Shown here one piece after another: positions 21,315 to 34,157 of a DNA stretch of 64,000 nt. Each line of letters starts with the position of its first letter. Position 1 is the stretch's first letter. This DNA comes from Scedosporium boydii. Lineage: Eukaryota > Ascomycota > Sordariomycetes > Microascales > Microascaceae. The notes below the pieces were generated by a model. The model was not told where the DNA came from and searched no databases. It saw nothing but the letters and a program-made list of their open reading frames with translations. A program made the position numbers and the translations under genes. Location of the stretch: NCBI GenBank assembly GCA_002221725.1, contig NJFT01000157.1, positions 35,071 to 99,070 of the forward strand. Reading direction: 5' to 3'.

Positions 21315-24063
21315 GAGACCGGCGCGGTTCTTTCCATGCCCCGTTCTTTGTATCATGTAATGACTCGTCCCCTTTTTATGATTTCGGCGTGCGCTTGTGA
21401 TACCCTCCCCCCGTTGTGCTTTTTCCTTGTGTATTTTGGCAGATTGAAAGACTTGGTCGCTCTTGGAAAGTGTTACGAAATTATGATGATAAACTAACTA
21501 TCGAGGTGGGTTAGACTGAGTAGTGGGAGGCTTTTTGAGAACACTTTCCTTTGTAATGAAGCGACTCATGAGACTATGACTTACCCTTTCCTTTTTTCGA
21601 TGGTAGAATCGTTGATACTTAGTATAAAAATGAAGAAGCGAAGAATATCGACCTCAACGACGAAGAGCTTTCCTCTTTAATCCTTCTGTTTGCCGGGCTG
21701 CATATAGCTGACGCACGCCATCAAGATGGCATGATGGCATGACCCTCCTTGGAGATGAGCGCGGTACCATATACATCGGGTTGGGCCTGATGATGAGGGG
21801 AAAGGGTACCTGCATCTTCGATGAACCCAAGGTGGCGGCGCAGAACTTGGCTTCAAAGCTGTGTCGTCTGGTTGGTTGGATGTGGAATCCAGCCTTGACA
21901 TTGCTGATGGTGGGTGCATGTTACCTAGTCACTATGTCTTGTATCGCAGTCGACCCATCCCACCCAGAGTACTCCTTCCATCCAGTTCCTCACGCTTTCT
22001 CTCCAATCTCCGCTCTGCATCGATCTCCTTCCCCTCCCTCTCCTCGGCACTTCCTTCGGACCCTTGCATTTAAGTGACGCTACCCCCAGCCCCATCCCCT
22101 AGGCTCAACGGCCCGACGCGATGACTCCAAGTAAATCATCATTGATGATCATGCGTTTCCACCGGACCGTGTAGCCACGAGTAAATAAACCTGCAGATTC
22201 TACGCTGTCTGTGAGGGGGTTCGAGGGGGTTCAGATCAATTGAGTTTTTACTGATATTATATGTAGGACGCATCGAATGATATCATAGAAAATGCTGTAC
22301 AACCAACCGTGAATCTTTCGTCTATTATCAGGGTTCAGGGTTCGAACGGACTCCCCCTCCCCTTTTCCATCGAATTGTACCAAAGGGCGGAGCCAAGGCA
22401 ATCCAACGAGCTTACGAACAAAAATACCACCGGTCGATCTAGAAGTCACTCTTCAATTTTCTCCAAGATGGGAGAGCAATGCGACATCCTCCAACTCTTG
22501 TAAAAATGGTATTGCAGGCAGGAAATTGGGAAAAAGAGGACAAAGAGCATGCTGTGCTTCTTTGCGGGCAATCGTGCGCTTTCCCACCTCCACCAAGAGA
22601 CAGAATGCCGAACAGGGCTCACCCACCCATACGCTCTTGAGGGGAGTCATGGAGGCAGTGTGTTCTTCGCTTTCCCCACGTTATATCAGACTCAATAAGG
22701 AGGCCATCTCATCAAAATGCATGCAGCTATACCACCGATAGCCTAACCACGCAGAATAGAAACACTACTCATGGAACAGTGCTACCCAGAACAATCAAAC
22801 AAAACGAAAGGGTGTTAAATTACGGCCCTATTCACAAAGTAGATTTGACTCCTGATGCTTACCCCTGAGGGGAACATGCGTCTCTCCAATTTCCTTCCAT
22901 ACGCGCACCGGTAAGCGTTCGACGCTTCCAAAGAAGACCACCCGTCGTGGTTCTACCCTCGTCGTCAACTGTGGGGCAATCTTCGGAGCCGGCAGCTCCG
23001 CCCAGAAGGGAAATGCATTGCCATGCTGGTACCTCCCAGTCTCGCCGAGCTTGTCCCCAGTCCGCAGGGATCTCGGCTGTGGAGCCCGCTGGCACGACTT
23101 TGTCGGGGCGAATCCCCTCGAGCGAATCTTCGGCTAATGCGGCCAGACTTGCGGGGGTGTCGTCGACGAGAATGCGGGGATGGGAGGCATCCTTTTCCCA
23201 TTCAAAGCATTTTGTGGTTTTATGGATTTTTGATTGAGGAGATGCTGTCCACGCAACACTCCGTACCACCCTCCATAATATTCACGGCAATACCCGGCAA
23301 CCAATCGTGTCCCGTCTCCGGGATTTGGAGTGCTGGACACCGATCATCCCAGATATTGATGCTGCCCACCCTCAGCTTAGGAGTATCGATTCTGTTCAGT
23401 GACCGAGATATATACATCGGTGATCGGAAGTTGTGGGTAGTGAAACATCCCATGACCTTGCTCCATTGTCTCTCACCCCTGAATATTTTTCAATCTGCAA
23501 GTTTTGATATATAGGGTGCCATTCAATATCATGCTAAGTTTGTTAACATTCAATGGTACGTTATGGAATATCAAGGACAGACAGGAGTCTTCGTAGCAAT
23601 ACATTGGACCACCTCTTTTCGAAGCACACACATATACACACACAGCCCAGCTCCCCCTCGTAGATGGATGGAACCACGCGCACCATACATGAGGATCTAC
23701 TCGACATTTAGTGTAACTCCATGATCTAAGGAAATGCCGATTCATTTTCGACCCCGCTTCTTAATTTCTTTCGGATTACTATCGCGTTTCAAGCTTTCAT
23801 TTTTCCTTTCTATCTATGCTTCCAAGGACTCCTCTCTTGGATCGAGAGGGAAGGGACGTTGGTGAGTCGATGGAGGAGGTAGGCGACCGAACTACTCCGT
23901 CATTGCCTGTATATAAAGCTCTGGTGTGTGCCACCAACATACACGTCTCGCCCACCCCAAACTAGTACACGAGCCTAGCTTGGAGCAAGTCCCCATCACA
24001 TCCTTCATCTTAGTCACACCCTTGTTCCCAAGTAACACATTTGTGACCGACGGTCCAATCACC
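21315..24063. other. Intergenic, 2.7 kb
   Basis: Between the HET gene and the GH7 promoter. A 136-codon minus-strand ORF at 23269-22859 has coding-like passages in two registers, but no domain is recognised. The rest shows nothing I can support. Confidence 0.45.
23910..23917 (+). promoter_or_regulatory. TATA box of the GH7 gene
   Basis: TATATAAA, 147 bp upstream of the GH7 start codon, within a typical leader length for strongly expressed fungal secreted enzymes. A CreA-type SYGGRG site on the minus strand (CCCCGC) occurs ~160 bp further upstream. Confidence 0.6.
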
Positions 24064-25925
24064 ATGTACGGCCAACTTGTATTTGCGTCCCTTCTCGCCG
24101 CTGCCGCTGCCCAAGGCGTGGGCACGGAGCAGAGCGAAACCCATCCCAAGATGACGTGGAAACGATGCAGTGGCGCCGGGAGCTGCGAGACTGTCAACGG
24201 TGAGGTCGTCATTGACTCCAACTGGCGTTGGGTCCATGTCGAAGGTGGCTACGATAACTGCTATGACGGTAATGAGTGGACCTCCAACTGCAGCGGCGAG
24301 TCGGACTGCACATCCAAATGTGTCCTTGAGGGTGCCGACTACAGCAAGACCTATGGTGTCAAGGCCAGTGGTGACTCCCTCAGTCTTCAGTTCGTCACTA
24401 AGCATGATTACGGTACCAACATCGGTATGTCTCCGTTCATTCATTCTCTTGTCTGGTCCTCACCACTCTGTATTCTAACAGTTACCCCTCCTAGGTTCTC
24501 GCATGTACCTCATGAATGGCGCCGAGAAGTACCAGATGTTCAAGCTCATGGACAACGAGTTCACCTTCGACGTTGACCTTTCCACCCTCGAGTGTGGTCT
24601 CAATGGTGCTCTCTACTTTGTCATGATGGACGAGGACGGTGGTAAGGCCAGATACTCTACCAACAAGGCCGGCGCCAAGTACGGTACTGGTTACTGCGAT
24701 GCCCAATGTGCTCGTGATCTCAAGTTCGTCGGTGGCAAGGTAAGTGGTGGAAATTTATCGCATCGCCCTCTCATCCAATTGTGGTCGTGCTAACACCGCT
24801 GGACACATAGGCCAACGTTGAGGGATGGGAAGCCTCATCTAATGACGCCAACGCTGGTGTTGGTGCCATGGGAGGCTGCTGCGCTGAGATGGATGTCTGG
24901 GGTGAGTCTCGAACTTTCATTTAAACTATTTGATGTTTCACAGCATTGCGGCTTTCCAGCCCTGTGAGGCCTTGGCAATATTCTCCTCCGTGATGCCAAT
25001 GTCTTGGCTTCATGGCGAATGCTCTTGGCAACTCTTGGCTGACGATGATCCCTTACATTCTAGAATCCAATGCCCATTCTTCGGCCGTGACACCCCACCC
25101 TTGTGAGACCAATGAGTACCACGTCTGTACGGATAACGGTTGTGGTGGTACTTACTCCGAGGAGCGGTTCAACGGTGATTGCGACCCCAACGGTTGCGAT
25201 TTTAACCCCTACCGTATGGGTGTCCAGGACTTCTATGGGAAGGGCAAGACTGTCGACACCTCCAAAGTCTTCACGTAAGATTTGTCGCAATCCCAAGCCC
25301 CTTTACTAGGATCCAAGGAAGAAAAGTTTAAATACTGAATTGGCCTTCACAGCGTCGTCACCCAATTCAAAGAGAGCGAAATCTACCAATTTTTCGTCCA
25401 AGACGGCAAGAAGATCGATATGCCCGAGACCACTGTCGAGGGCGTCTCCGGAAATAGGCTCAATGAAGACTTCTGTAAGAACCAATTCAAGGCATTTGAC
25501 GACCGCGACCGATTCAATGAGGTCGGCGGCTGGTCGAAGATGAACGAAGCCCTTAGCAGCGAGTGGGTCTTGGTCATGTCTCTCTGGGATGATGTGAGTA
25601 TTTCTATTATCCTAAGCACAAATGAAACAGCATATTTCTGTGGGTAGTTATTCTAACCTTGCTCTAGCACTACGCCAACATGCTTTGGCTCGACTCAAGC
25701 TACCCGCCCGAGAAGGCCGGTACGCCTGGTGGCGACCGAGGCGACTGCCCTCAAGACTCTGGCGTTCCTAGTGACGTCGAGGGCGAGCACGGCTCTGTAA
25801 GTTGCATTGTCCCCTAAAAAAAGAAACGCTGCATTGTGGCAACATACGCTAAGACTTTATTCAAGGCAACTGTTATCTACAGCAACATCCGCTTCGGACC
25901 TATCGGCTCTACCGTCAGCGTCTAA
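24064..25925 (+). CDS. Glycoside hydrolase family 7 cellobiohydrolase, no cellulose-binding module
   Basis: Seven exons: 24064-24424, 24495-24739, 24811-24901, 25064-25274, 25353-25593, 25668-25796 and 25866-25925; 445 residues. All junctions keep frame and use GT-AG. A signal peptide covers ~1-17. The catalytic motif [11 protein letters not shown] gives nucleophile Glu228, Asp230 and acid/base Glu233. Tunnel-wall segments ([18 protein letters not shown] loop, [29 protein letters not shown]) are those of reducing-end cellobiohydrolases and not endoglucanases. The protein ends just after the catalytic domain (IGSTVSV), so linker and CBM1 are absent. It should be secreted and release cellobiose from cellulose chain ends. 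The first in-frame ATG of the longer frame (23926) was rejected because the ATG at 24064 begins the signal peptide. Confidence 0.95.
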
Positions 25926-28900
25926 GCCTGTTGCGCTTTTCTACGATGCGGTTATTTAGTATGAGATATGAAATAGCTTCGTGTGCTCTGGCAAGTGGGA
26001 GGATATTGACAAGACTGTGGCAGTAGCGGGGTGTTTCATTTTTGTAACCTGGCAGAGCTGTATATGTTTCCGTTCTTGACAATCGCTATTTACCCTTTCT
26101 TCACGATTCAGAAAACATCCCAGTGACTTGTCCCTAGGTTAATGATAGGACGCAATGCGCGTCATCATCCATCGCACTGAGTAGATTGGTTTTTGATCTT
26201 CCGTGCATCCACAGACAGGAAACTCGGCCCGGAAAACCTGAAAGGTGAGATCTCTGCTTCTCTTTCAACATACAAAGCCCCTGCTGTGTCATGAACTCTG
26301 CCTGCTGTTCCACCTCGTCTCCTTCCAATGCCTTACGCGAGCTACGGGATGCAATAAGCTAAAACATAGCCTCGGAAGCGATATGCGAACTACCCCACAC
26401 GCAGCTACTCTGCTGCTATACTTGGAAGAAAACGAATGGAACAACGTAAGACCCCAGATAGAAGACAATGTAGAAACTTGTCACATCAGAAGCCAGATGC
26501 AGGGGTATCATCGGACCACATGGCTGCCACACGCGGGGAAGCCCATGCCGATCTAGATTACTTTTTCGGAAGTCTGCATCCGTGGAGGAATCAGCCATCT
26601 CCTGTCAAATCAACGGTGGTACTTTCGTGTTGCATACGACGTAGGAGTCGGATGGGTGTGATGTTGTGCTTCAATGCAACCGCCGGTTGTGATTTACGTA
26701 GAGATGGTACTAGATTTTTAGCGCCAAAACACGGGGATTGATGGACCTGGAAAGAGGGTCATGCCCGCACGGTAGAAGAACCCTACGTGTATGCTGACCC
26801 GGGATGTATGGGGACCGTGGCCCGGGGCATACGCTGTCACCGGGCTACAGTCTGCTGGGGAAAGACGGCATGTAATAGCCAGGAACCAGGATGCCGTGGA
26901 CCTTCATGGTTGGAATAGGTTAGCTCGAATACAAGACTTCTGCGAGAAAATATGGCACTGACGCGCTCGCTGGCGGGCCATCCCTCAACAGATGAAGAGA
27001 AGAAATGAAGAGAAGAAGGGAGCCGTCATTTACTGATTCTGTCCCGCTTCCCAAGTGCCACGGACTCACGCGCTCCCCGAACTATCCGGGAGCCACTACC
27101 GATCCGCACGAATCCACTCATTTGAGGCCGCAGAAACCGGTCCAAGCTATTAGTTCACGAGGTTCGGGTCAGTTGAGTGTCGAGGATTGACAGACCGAAT
27201 TCATTTCTCCATTTATTCCAAATGAAGTAGATAATCTGCGCAGCCTAAAATGGAGAACCCGAGCATTTTGGTAGGTAAAAGATGCATTGAAATTATATAA
27301 AGAATAATCAAACATAAATTGCATGGCACACTTGAATATATTAAGACGCAAACGAGGTGACGAAGATCGGCACCACGAACGGCTGCGGGGTCACTCTATT
27401 TCCAACCAATAAGATGGCCTCTTCAGACGACACAAGCTCTGCCGGATTCGGCGAGATCGGAACGGAAGATTTTTCGTCCAAGCACACAAGGCGACGCATC
27501 AATGAAAATCCGATGAACGCAAGGCTGCCGCCTCCGAAGATGATATCAGGGCATTCTTGGGGACTGCCTGGCTCCAGCCAAGAGTTCGAGTGCCAAGGAC
27601 AGAATAATGGCTGTGATTGGGCGTCCCGAATATCTATGACCAGCCTCTGCCCGGCGCTCTTCACGATGAGAGGGGGGTATTGCCAGCACCCCATGTTACC
27701 GAGCAAGAACAATCGAGGATTGGAAAATTGCCAAGCCTAGCTAAGGCAACTGGCTGCAGTTTTGGCGAGGAAATACCTTCGTTACCCTCGGTTGTTCACG
27801 CGTGATGGACGGTCCTTGAGGCCGGCGCTCGGGAACAGTCCTCAGGAATCATGAGTGCGGCGAAATCCGGATATGCTCACGTTCTACGAACTCTGTGGAT
27901 GGATTCCTTGGCCTTGCACTTTGCTCCTTGTCGCGTGCTCCACCTCCGGGATCCTAGCTCCGGCGAAGTCCTGGTCTAGCTCGGCGTGCCCCTTCTCACG
28001 ACAGGAGAGCTCGCTTCAAGAGACAGAGTTATTCGCCAGAGCACACTAGGCCTGCGATCGATTCTCAACACGAGGCCTGATCGAACATGGATCCTGCCAG
28101 ACGTTTAGTCAGTAGTCCCAATAGTGCACATGCATGGTCCAGAGTCTGGACTCTGGTTCTCATCCTACCGGAAAAGATCATGAAGTGGTTGGGGGCTGAG
28201 ATGGAGCATTGTTCGCCAGAACAAACGACGTGAATGGATGGGACGAAGCCGAATAATTTCAACCCATGTTACAGCATGGCGTGCGGCGGAGGAAGCGCGC
28301 GGGGGAGGGGTCCACGCCCTAAGGGCGCGTGGAGCGTTAGTCTCGCGATTGCCTTGCAGATGGTCAATCGCCTCCGCATTAGCTCGTGATTGGGCTTCCG
28401 AAACTACATCAATATTCGGGTTGACCGAGAGGATCTTGCGCCATTTACAATATTTCGTTCGCCGTACGGAAATACTTGGTTATCGAAACGCCACGGTAAT
28501 CGCGTGGGTGTGGTAGGCGACTGCCAGAACAGAAATAGGTAGGTTTGGGAGGATGCAAAGCAAATGGCGATGAGCGCTCACTGAGCACGTAATTGCCCGG
28601 GTTCAGCTGTCCGAGTTGTTACGGGGCTGGCACGAAATGATGACTGGTCAACGATCATTGACGTTTTAAGCTTAATCGGAGAAGAAGGATCGGCAGCGTC
28701 GAGAATCTTTGAGGAAGACACCTAACACACCATTGAGAAACGCAGTAGCATTGCCTTACCGTCAGTTGTTTAGATCCGGCTTACAGCATGATCTTACAGG
28801 ACCTTGATCGGCGATTATGAGGACCAACCGGGAATCCTTCCCATGTCGGGAAGAATGATTTCACTTGTGCCGTTGAGAGCGGGCATGAGGAAGTGGGGTG

Positions 28901-31181
28901 GGGGGGAAGAAGGTTGTGGTCTAGTGCGGTCTGAACCTCGTTGGTCGCGCACTTGCACATACACAACAGGGGTCAGACTTATTGACAGTCAGTACGAAGC
29001 ACACTAGCTCCAATGCAAGGGAAAGAGTTCGGTTTGGGAAGCCAGGTCTTAGGTACACTGCTGCTCGATATCCACAATCTAGAGATCAACGCCCAAAGGA
29101 GTCAGGATGTGCGGCTCAAGTTACATTTGCACACGCATGTGTGTGCACTTGTCTGTCCTCGGGCAAGCTCGCAGAAAGGAAAGATGAGACTGACTGGGAC
29201 CACAACACCTAGCCAACATTGATATTCCTACCCCCCTTCGCCCCTCGACTGTCGTGTTCGGAGATGGGGGGACTGTGGGGTCAGAAGCTTCGAAATATGC
29301 CCACCTAGGCAAACTTCTCGAAGGACTTTCCCACGCTCGATTGCTACCCTCCACTTGGGGAACGTCCAATGCATATGCATTGGCATCGAGGGCACGTCCG
29401 GATCAGGAAACCAAGCCGGGCCACCGGCAGAGGCTGAGGGTAGGATTTTCTCGGACGTGGGAAGGAAAAGCATCGAGACTCGAGCTCCACGGGAAATGAG
29501 AAACCGCGGCGTGACCGATTCTGAATAGTGGGATCTCGCCATGCGGGCTGAAGACTGCAAGGCGGTCCTGGGGATTACTACAAGTAGGGTGGCCAATGCA
29601 TGGGTGCTAAGCAGGTCAAGATGATCAATGAACGTACGCTCTGGTCTCAATCATGTGGATAGGGTGACCGGGTAGAGCTCTCGCTTGCTGATTCGGTTTC
29701 GGGAAGCAATAAAAACAAATGACAAAAAGGGCTAGTTGGGGGCCAAGAGGTTGAAGAGAGTGCAGCCGGCAATGAATACGCGGAACAAGCTCAACAGCCA
29801 GACGGGACAAAAAAACAAGCTGAAATGGGAAGACGCGGTTCATATCCGGTACCAGAATATGAGGACACTCGGAATACGGGAGTACCAGGGCTATACTCGC
29901 CAAGTACGACTCGTGTACCTAGTAGCTTGTTTGCCCGGGGGGTGTTCTTCTCCAGGCCAAGCTCTTGGCAACTTCACAAGCAGGGGATTCAACGAGACTG
30001 TGCAGCAGGTTCTTGTCCTACCCTACATTGCGGCTTGCATTAGCTCGTCCGCGAGCAGGAATCCTGGTCCCCTGGGGGGAAGGCCATATTGCCACTGCCC
30101 AGAGCGCCCGCTTGGGCTGCAGAAACGAACGGATCTGGACCAGACGAGAGGGCTTCAAGATCCAGGCGAAGACGGTATCTTGCCATGCCGACAAAGCATC
30201 AGGAGACACGCGTTTGGCTTCAAGACTATTGAAAGCTTCTGGTAGGTTGCGGCGAGCCCCAGAGTCTTCAACCCCCACATGGTATTAATCAGTGTTTGAG
30301 AGAAGGAAAATAGAATCAGGAAGGTCGGTGATCCCGAGGTCCTGGATCGATGCGAGGGCACTCAAAAGATGTGGAGACTGCATGCTCGTGAGACGAAAAG
30401 AGAGAACGGGAGTAGGATCTTCGGGGACCATTTAAGCTCCTCGCCGATTACCTTCTCCGCTTATTGGACTAGTTTGGGGGCAAGGGCAAGCACGCAACCC
30501 CGGGCTGGATCCTGATGATGATGATCTTGGATATACAAGTACACCACTCCCATCGGAAACGCCTGTGACAACCCTCATGTGGCTAGCGCCGCCCGTTCAC
30601 TTGCAAGGGGCGCTTTCCTCGTGAGTACTTCCTCGTTCAGGATGGATGGACCCCCACCCGTGGAAGGAGGCTTTAGTGTCGGGGGAAAGGTGCTACGGCT
30701 CATGGCAAGAGTTTGTAAACGTAAAGGAATAAGGTTGGCGATACAGAGTGGAGCTGAACGCCCCCCTAGCCTGGTAGTTGGAAATAGGATCTCCTGTTCG
30801 AGTCTCGGTGAAATGCGAACGGTTTCCGCTAAGACCAGGTGGGCTCCGGCATTTGCCCAAGGATGGGTCCCGAAAAGGACGGCTCCAAGGGAAGTACGGA
30901 GTATGACGGCGGATCGCGACCAGTTCACCAGCCTCATCGACAGCGGCGGAAAAGGCAGAACACTTGATCTCTTGGCTCTTGCCAAGCTGGATAGTTCCCG
31001 GGTGGGCAAGCCTCTTTTTGGGTGTTGGGGGAAGCAAAACATCAGGAAAGTCTGCAGGCTGGGAGGGAGGGGAGGTGATATTACATGGGATGGGAAGAAG
31101 GGAGACATGGGGAGGGCAGCAATGCTGGGTCTGAGCAGGGACAGTTCTGGGCTCCCAGCTTCGTGGCTGTCTTCCCCAAGT

Positions 31182-31244
31182 CTTGGAAGCCTTGGAAGTC
31201 TTGGAAGCCTTGGAAGTCTTGGAAGCCTTGGAAGTCTTGGGAGT
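31182..31244 (+). repeat. 9-bp minisatellite, seven copies
   Basis: Seven head-to-tail copies of CTTGGAAGY; the last Y alternates C/T in the first six copies, so the true period is 18 bp, and the seventh copy has one change. Translated it would read Leu-Gly-Ser repeats on the plus strand and Pro-Arg-Leu repeats on the minus strand. Confidence 0.9.
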
Positions 31245-34056
31245 TCACTCTTGGCTTGCGGCTTGAAAACGAAGGACTGGGTTGTCAACTTCATCTGCTG
31301 CATTGCTTGATCTGGGAATGAAACAACGGAACGATGGATGACGAAGGCAAAGACAGTGTCACAGTCGGCTTTGATATCTCGATGTCGTGCATTGAGATAT
31401 CGGAGGGGGAGTACGAAGTATTTCGGACAATGGATTTGCTACTCTTTGTCACGTCCGCGTGAAACACAGAACATCAAGTCTCATTTTGATCTATCCACCG
31501 TCGATTCCACCTCTTTAATGCTGGGTAATCGAGAGACGTGGTGCCTGGGGAGGTGGGCCGCTCTCGAAAGGGGATAACGCGATCGCGTCATCCGGCTCGA
31601 TACTTCTGCCATGATGGATATAATCGCCTCAGCCCCATTAAGGCTTTGTTACGCCACTCCGAGTGAGCACTGAGCACTGGGCAGCCAGCTCCTCTGCCCT
31701 TGGAGAACGATTGAAATGCGCTCTACCCTCTTTTCTCGTCACGTAATACTTCGTAGGGTTCTATGGCGGAAAGTGGTTATTCGGAGGGGCATAGCAATCG
31801 GTTTTCTGTCCCATGCAATGCCACCAGCAGCATCGCTCATGTGTTCGCTTTCGCCCAACTGGGGTTCTGAAAAGGGGGTTAGGTTGGATGGCGAAATTTC
31901 GATGTTCAAGCCATCCAGCAAGCCAGTCCATTCACAAGGATTCATATGTACATTCCGTCGACGACAGATCAAATAATACTTCGAATAGGGTGTGCATCCC
32001 GCGAAGCAACGACGCATCAATGGATGATCCTGACCATTCAATTCCGCTCATTCGTGCTTGTTGTCTCATTGTCATTATTATTTGTACCATTACCTCTATT
32101 TTCCTCGTATGTCAGAAATCACCGGGTCCAGGGGAGGGTCCTGTCGTAGGTGTCCTTGGCCAAATGAGACGGCGAGTTGACGACCGAAAGAGCAGTTGTG
32201 GCTGACGAGACAACGTTGGACAGGGCAGCCCGATTTGGCAGAAATTGCGTGATGGACCAAGCGGATGTCGACATTGTGTTGGCCCCAGTCGCGTCAGCGG
32301 GACTAGCGAATAAGGCGCGAGGGGATTAACGCCCCCCGCCCCAGAGCCCCAGAAGGAAACGGGTCCCGTCCGTGTCTGCGTGTCCTCAGTGTGAGTGCCA
32401 CTGGAGCCTCCCCCCCATTTTTACCTTTTACCATTTACCGGGACCAGGCCCCAATTGGCTTGCCGACACCCTGTCCTGTCCTGTCCAAGGTGTTGCTTGC
32501 CCTCTGCTCTATCCTCTGCCGCTTTTGCTGCGGGCCAAGCCAAGCAACTTGATCTCTCCATCTACCCACTGATCTCTTGGCTGTCTTGCAGCTTTACAAG
32601 CACACTACTTTTAGTGTCGGCGGGCTAAAAACCTAGACACCCCGTAGCGGTTATCGCCACACCCTATTGTTTCATTTCTCTCTTTCTTCCATCGTGGGAA
32701 TATCCCCCCTGCTCCCACCCCAAAGAACATGGCTCCCGTCATCGAGGCACTTTCCCATTTCCTCGACATTGTCATCTCAGGTATCCATGCAGTACCAGCC
32801 ATGTCGTGATCGTTGTTCCCTTCCCTCCATCACGGCTCTCGAGTTAGTACTCCTTTTTTGCTTCTTTTGGAAATACCTCCAGCGGAGCTCGCGGCCGCGG
32901 ACCTCTTCCGGGAATGGGGGTTCTCGGCTACTCCATGGGTACGATTCCCTGGTAAGTCTGCGGTGACTCTAATAATCCTCAGAATATTCCATCGAGCTTC
33001 GCAGGAGACCAGGCAATAAAACCTAAATGCACCCTGTTTTTGCGGGATGTACCGGTTACTTTTCGCTGCCTAGTACGACCTTATTACCTACTTGTATTAG
33101 CACCGGAGAATCATCGTACCAAGAAGACGAAACACTGCGAAGAAGCTATGTCCGCTCGCTCCTGGGTGTCTCGCTTGTGGAGCTAAGAGCCCCGCCAAAG
33201 CATGCTGTTTTTTCCCTTCATCTTGTGCAGTTTTGCCTCATTCCTTCATGTTGTCCACCTTATCAATCGCACCAGTTTGCAAGATGGTCACGTCGTATTT
33301 GCTTCCACCAGCTCCCACCATCAGCCGGCACGTCGTCAGAGCGTCACAGCAAGAAGGGTCAACGTTAGTAATAACGCCCGTCCAAGTAAAGCTATTCCGG
33401 GGTCCTTCTGGTCCTTCTGTTCCCCTCCACCATAAGCGAGAGAGGATCTACCTATCCCATTTGAATTTGATTTGCAGATGTGTGTTCGGATACCGCGTGG
33501 GGAGGTCCCTGTCATCTCCTGCTCTCTTTGTACCACCCCGCCTTGCACGAGACAAGGGTGGAAAGAAAGGGACAAACGACGTGGGACAGAGCAAGCTCTC
33601 TGCCTCTGGTCGAGTCCGTCCCCCTCCCCCCATCTTGACCCGCCAAAAACTCTCTATCGAATATCAAATCGATTTTCTCCGTGGAGCTGAATGCTTCGAA
33701 ACCAACTGTTTCTTTTTGCCCCAATGCGCCATAGCTTTCCCCCAGGGTATCGCGCCAGGGTGATTTTCTGTTACTGAATAGAAAACAAGGAAACATCAAG
33801 CGGCACTTGCTGCGTCCACCCCATCTAGCTTCCGTTTACCCCCCTTCGTAGTCGGACTATCCCAGAGTCCACCAAAGTCCAGCGTGGGATCGGCCCACGC
33901 TAGTCCCTTTTTCCTCCATTTTTCTTTTTTTCTCTCGCTTTTCGCTTTATCCCGAGCAAGTGGGCTACTAGCTCATGCTTCACCATGCAAACTCATTGAG
34001 ACTCCAAGGTACATCCCATCCCCATAATCAACCATCCCCGAAAATTCCGTCAAATG

Positions 34057-34062
34057 TATAAA
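34057..34062 (+). promoter_or_regulatory. TATA box of the sulfate permease gene
   Basis: TATAAA, 101 bp upstream of the start codon at 34158, in an otherwise C/T-rich promoter. Confidence 0.5.
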
Positions 34063-34157
34063 GCGGTGTCTCGCCCCTCCACTCGTCCTACCATTCAATT
34101 CATCGTCACGGATCATCACAGCACTCTTTTGTCAATCATTTAGCCAGTGCCGTAGCC

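Larger units (their letters stand above)
25926..34157. other. 8.2 kb stretch without a convincing gene
   Basis: This is the longest empty stretch of the window. It contains many short ORFs on both strands, but no recognised domain and no chain of exons with matching phase. Noted inside: a minus-strand ORF at 27712-27341 (123 codons, unrecognised), two antiparallel ORFs over 30.58-31.31 kb with a minisatellite, and a pyrimidine-rich segment from ~32.4 kb on that may be long leader or promoter of the sulfate permease gene. Confidence 0.5.

Noticed and set aside
27341..27712. 123-codon minus-strand ORF
   Set aside because: No recognised domain, and an equally long ORF lies on the other strand.
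32729..32800. Short reading frame starting MAPVIEALSHFLDIVIS with a GTATCC donor-like end
   Set aside because: No second exon with matching phase could be found.
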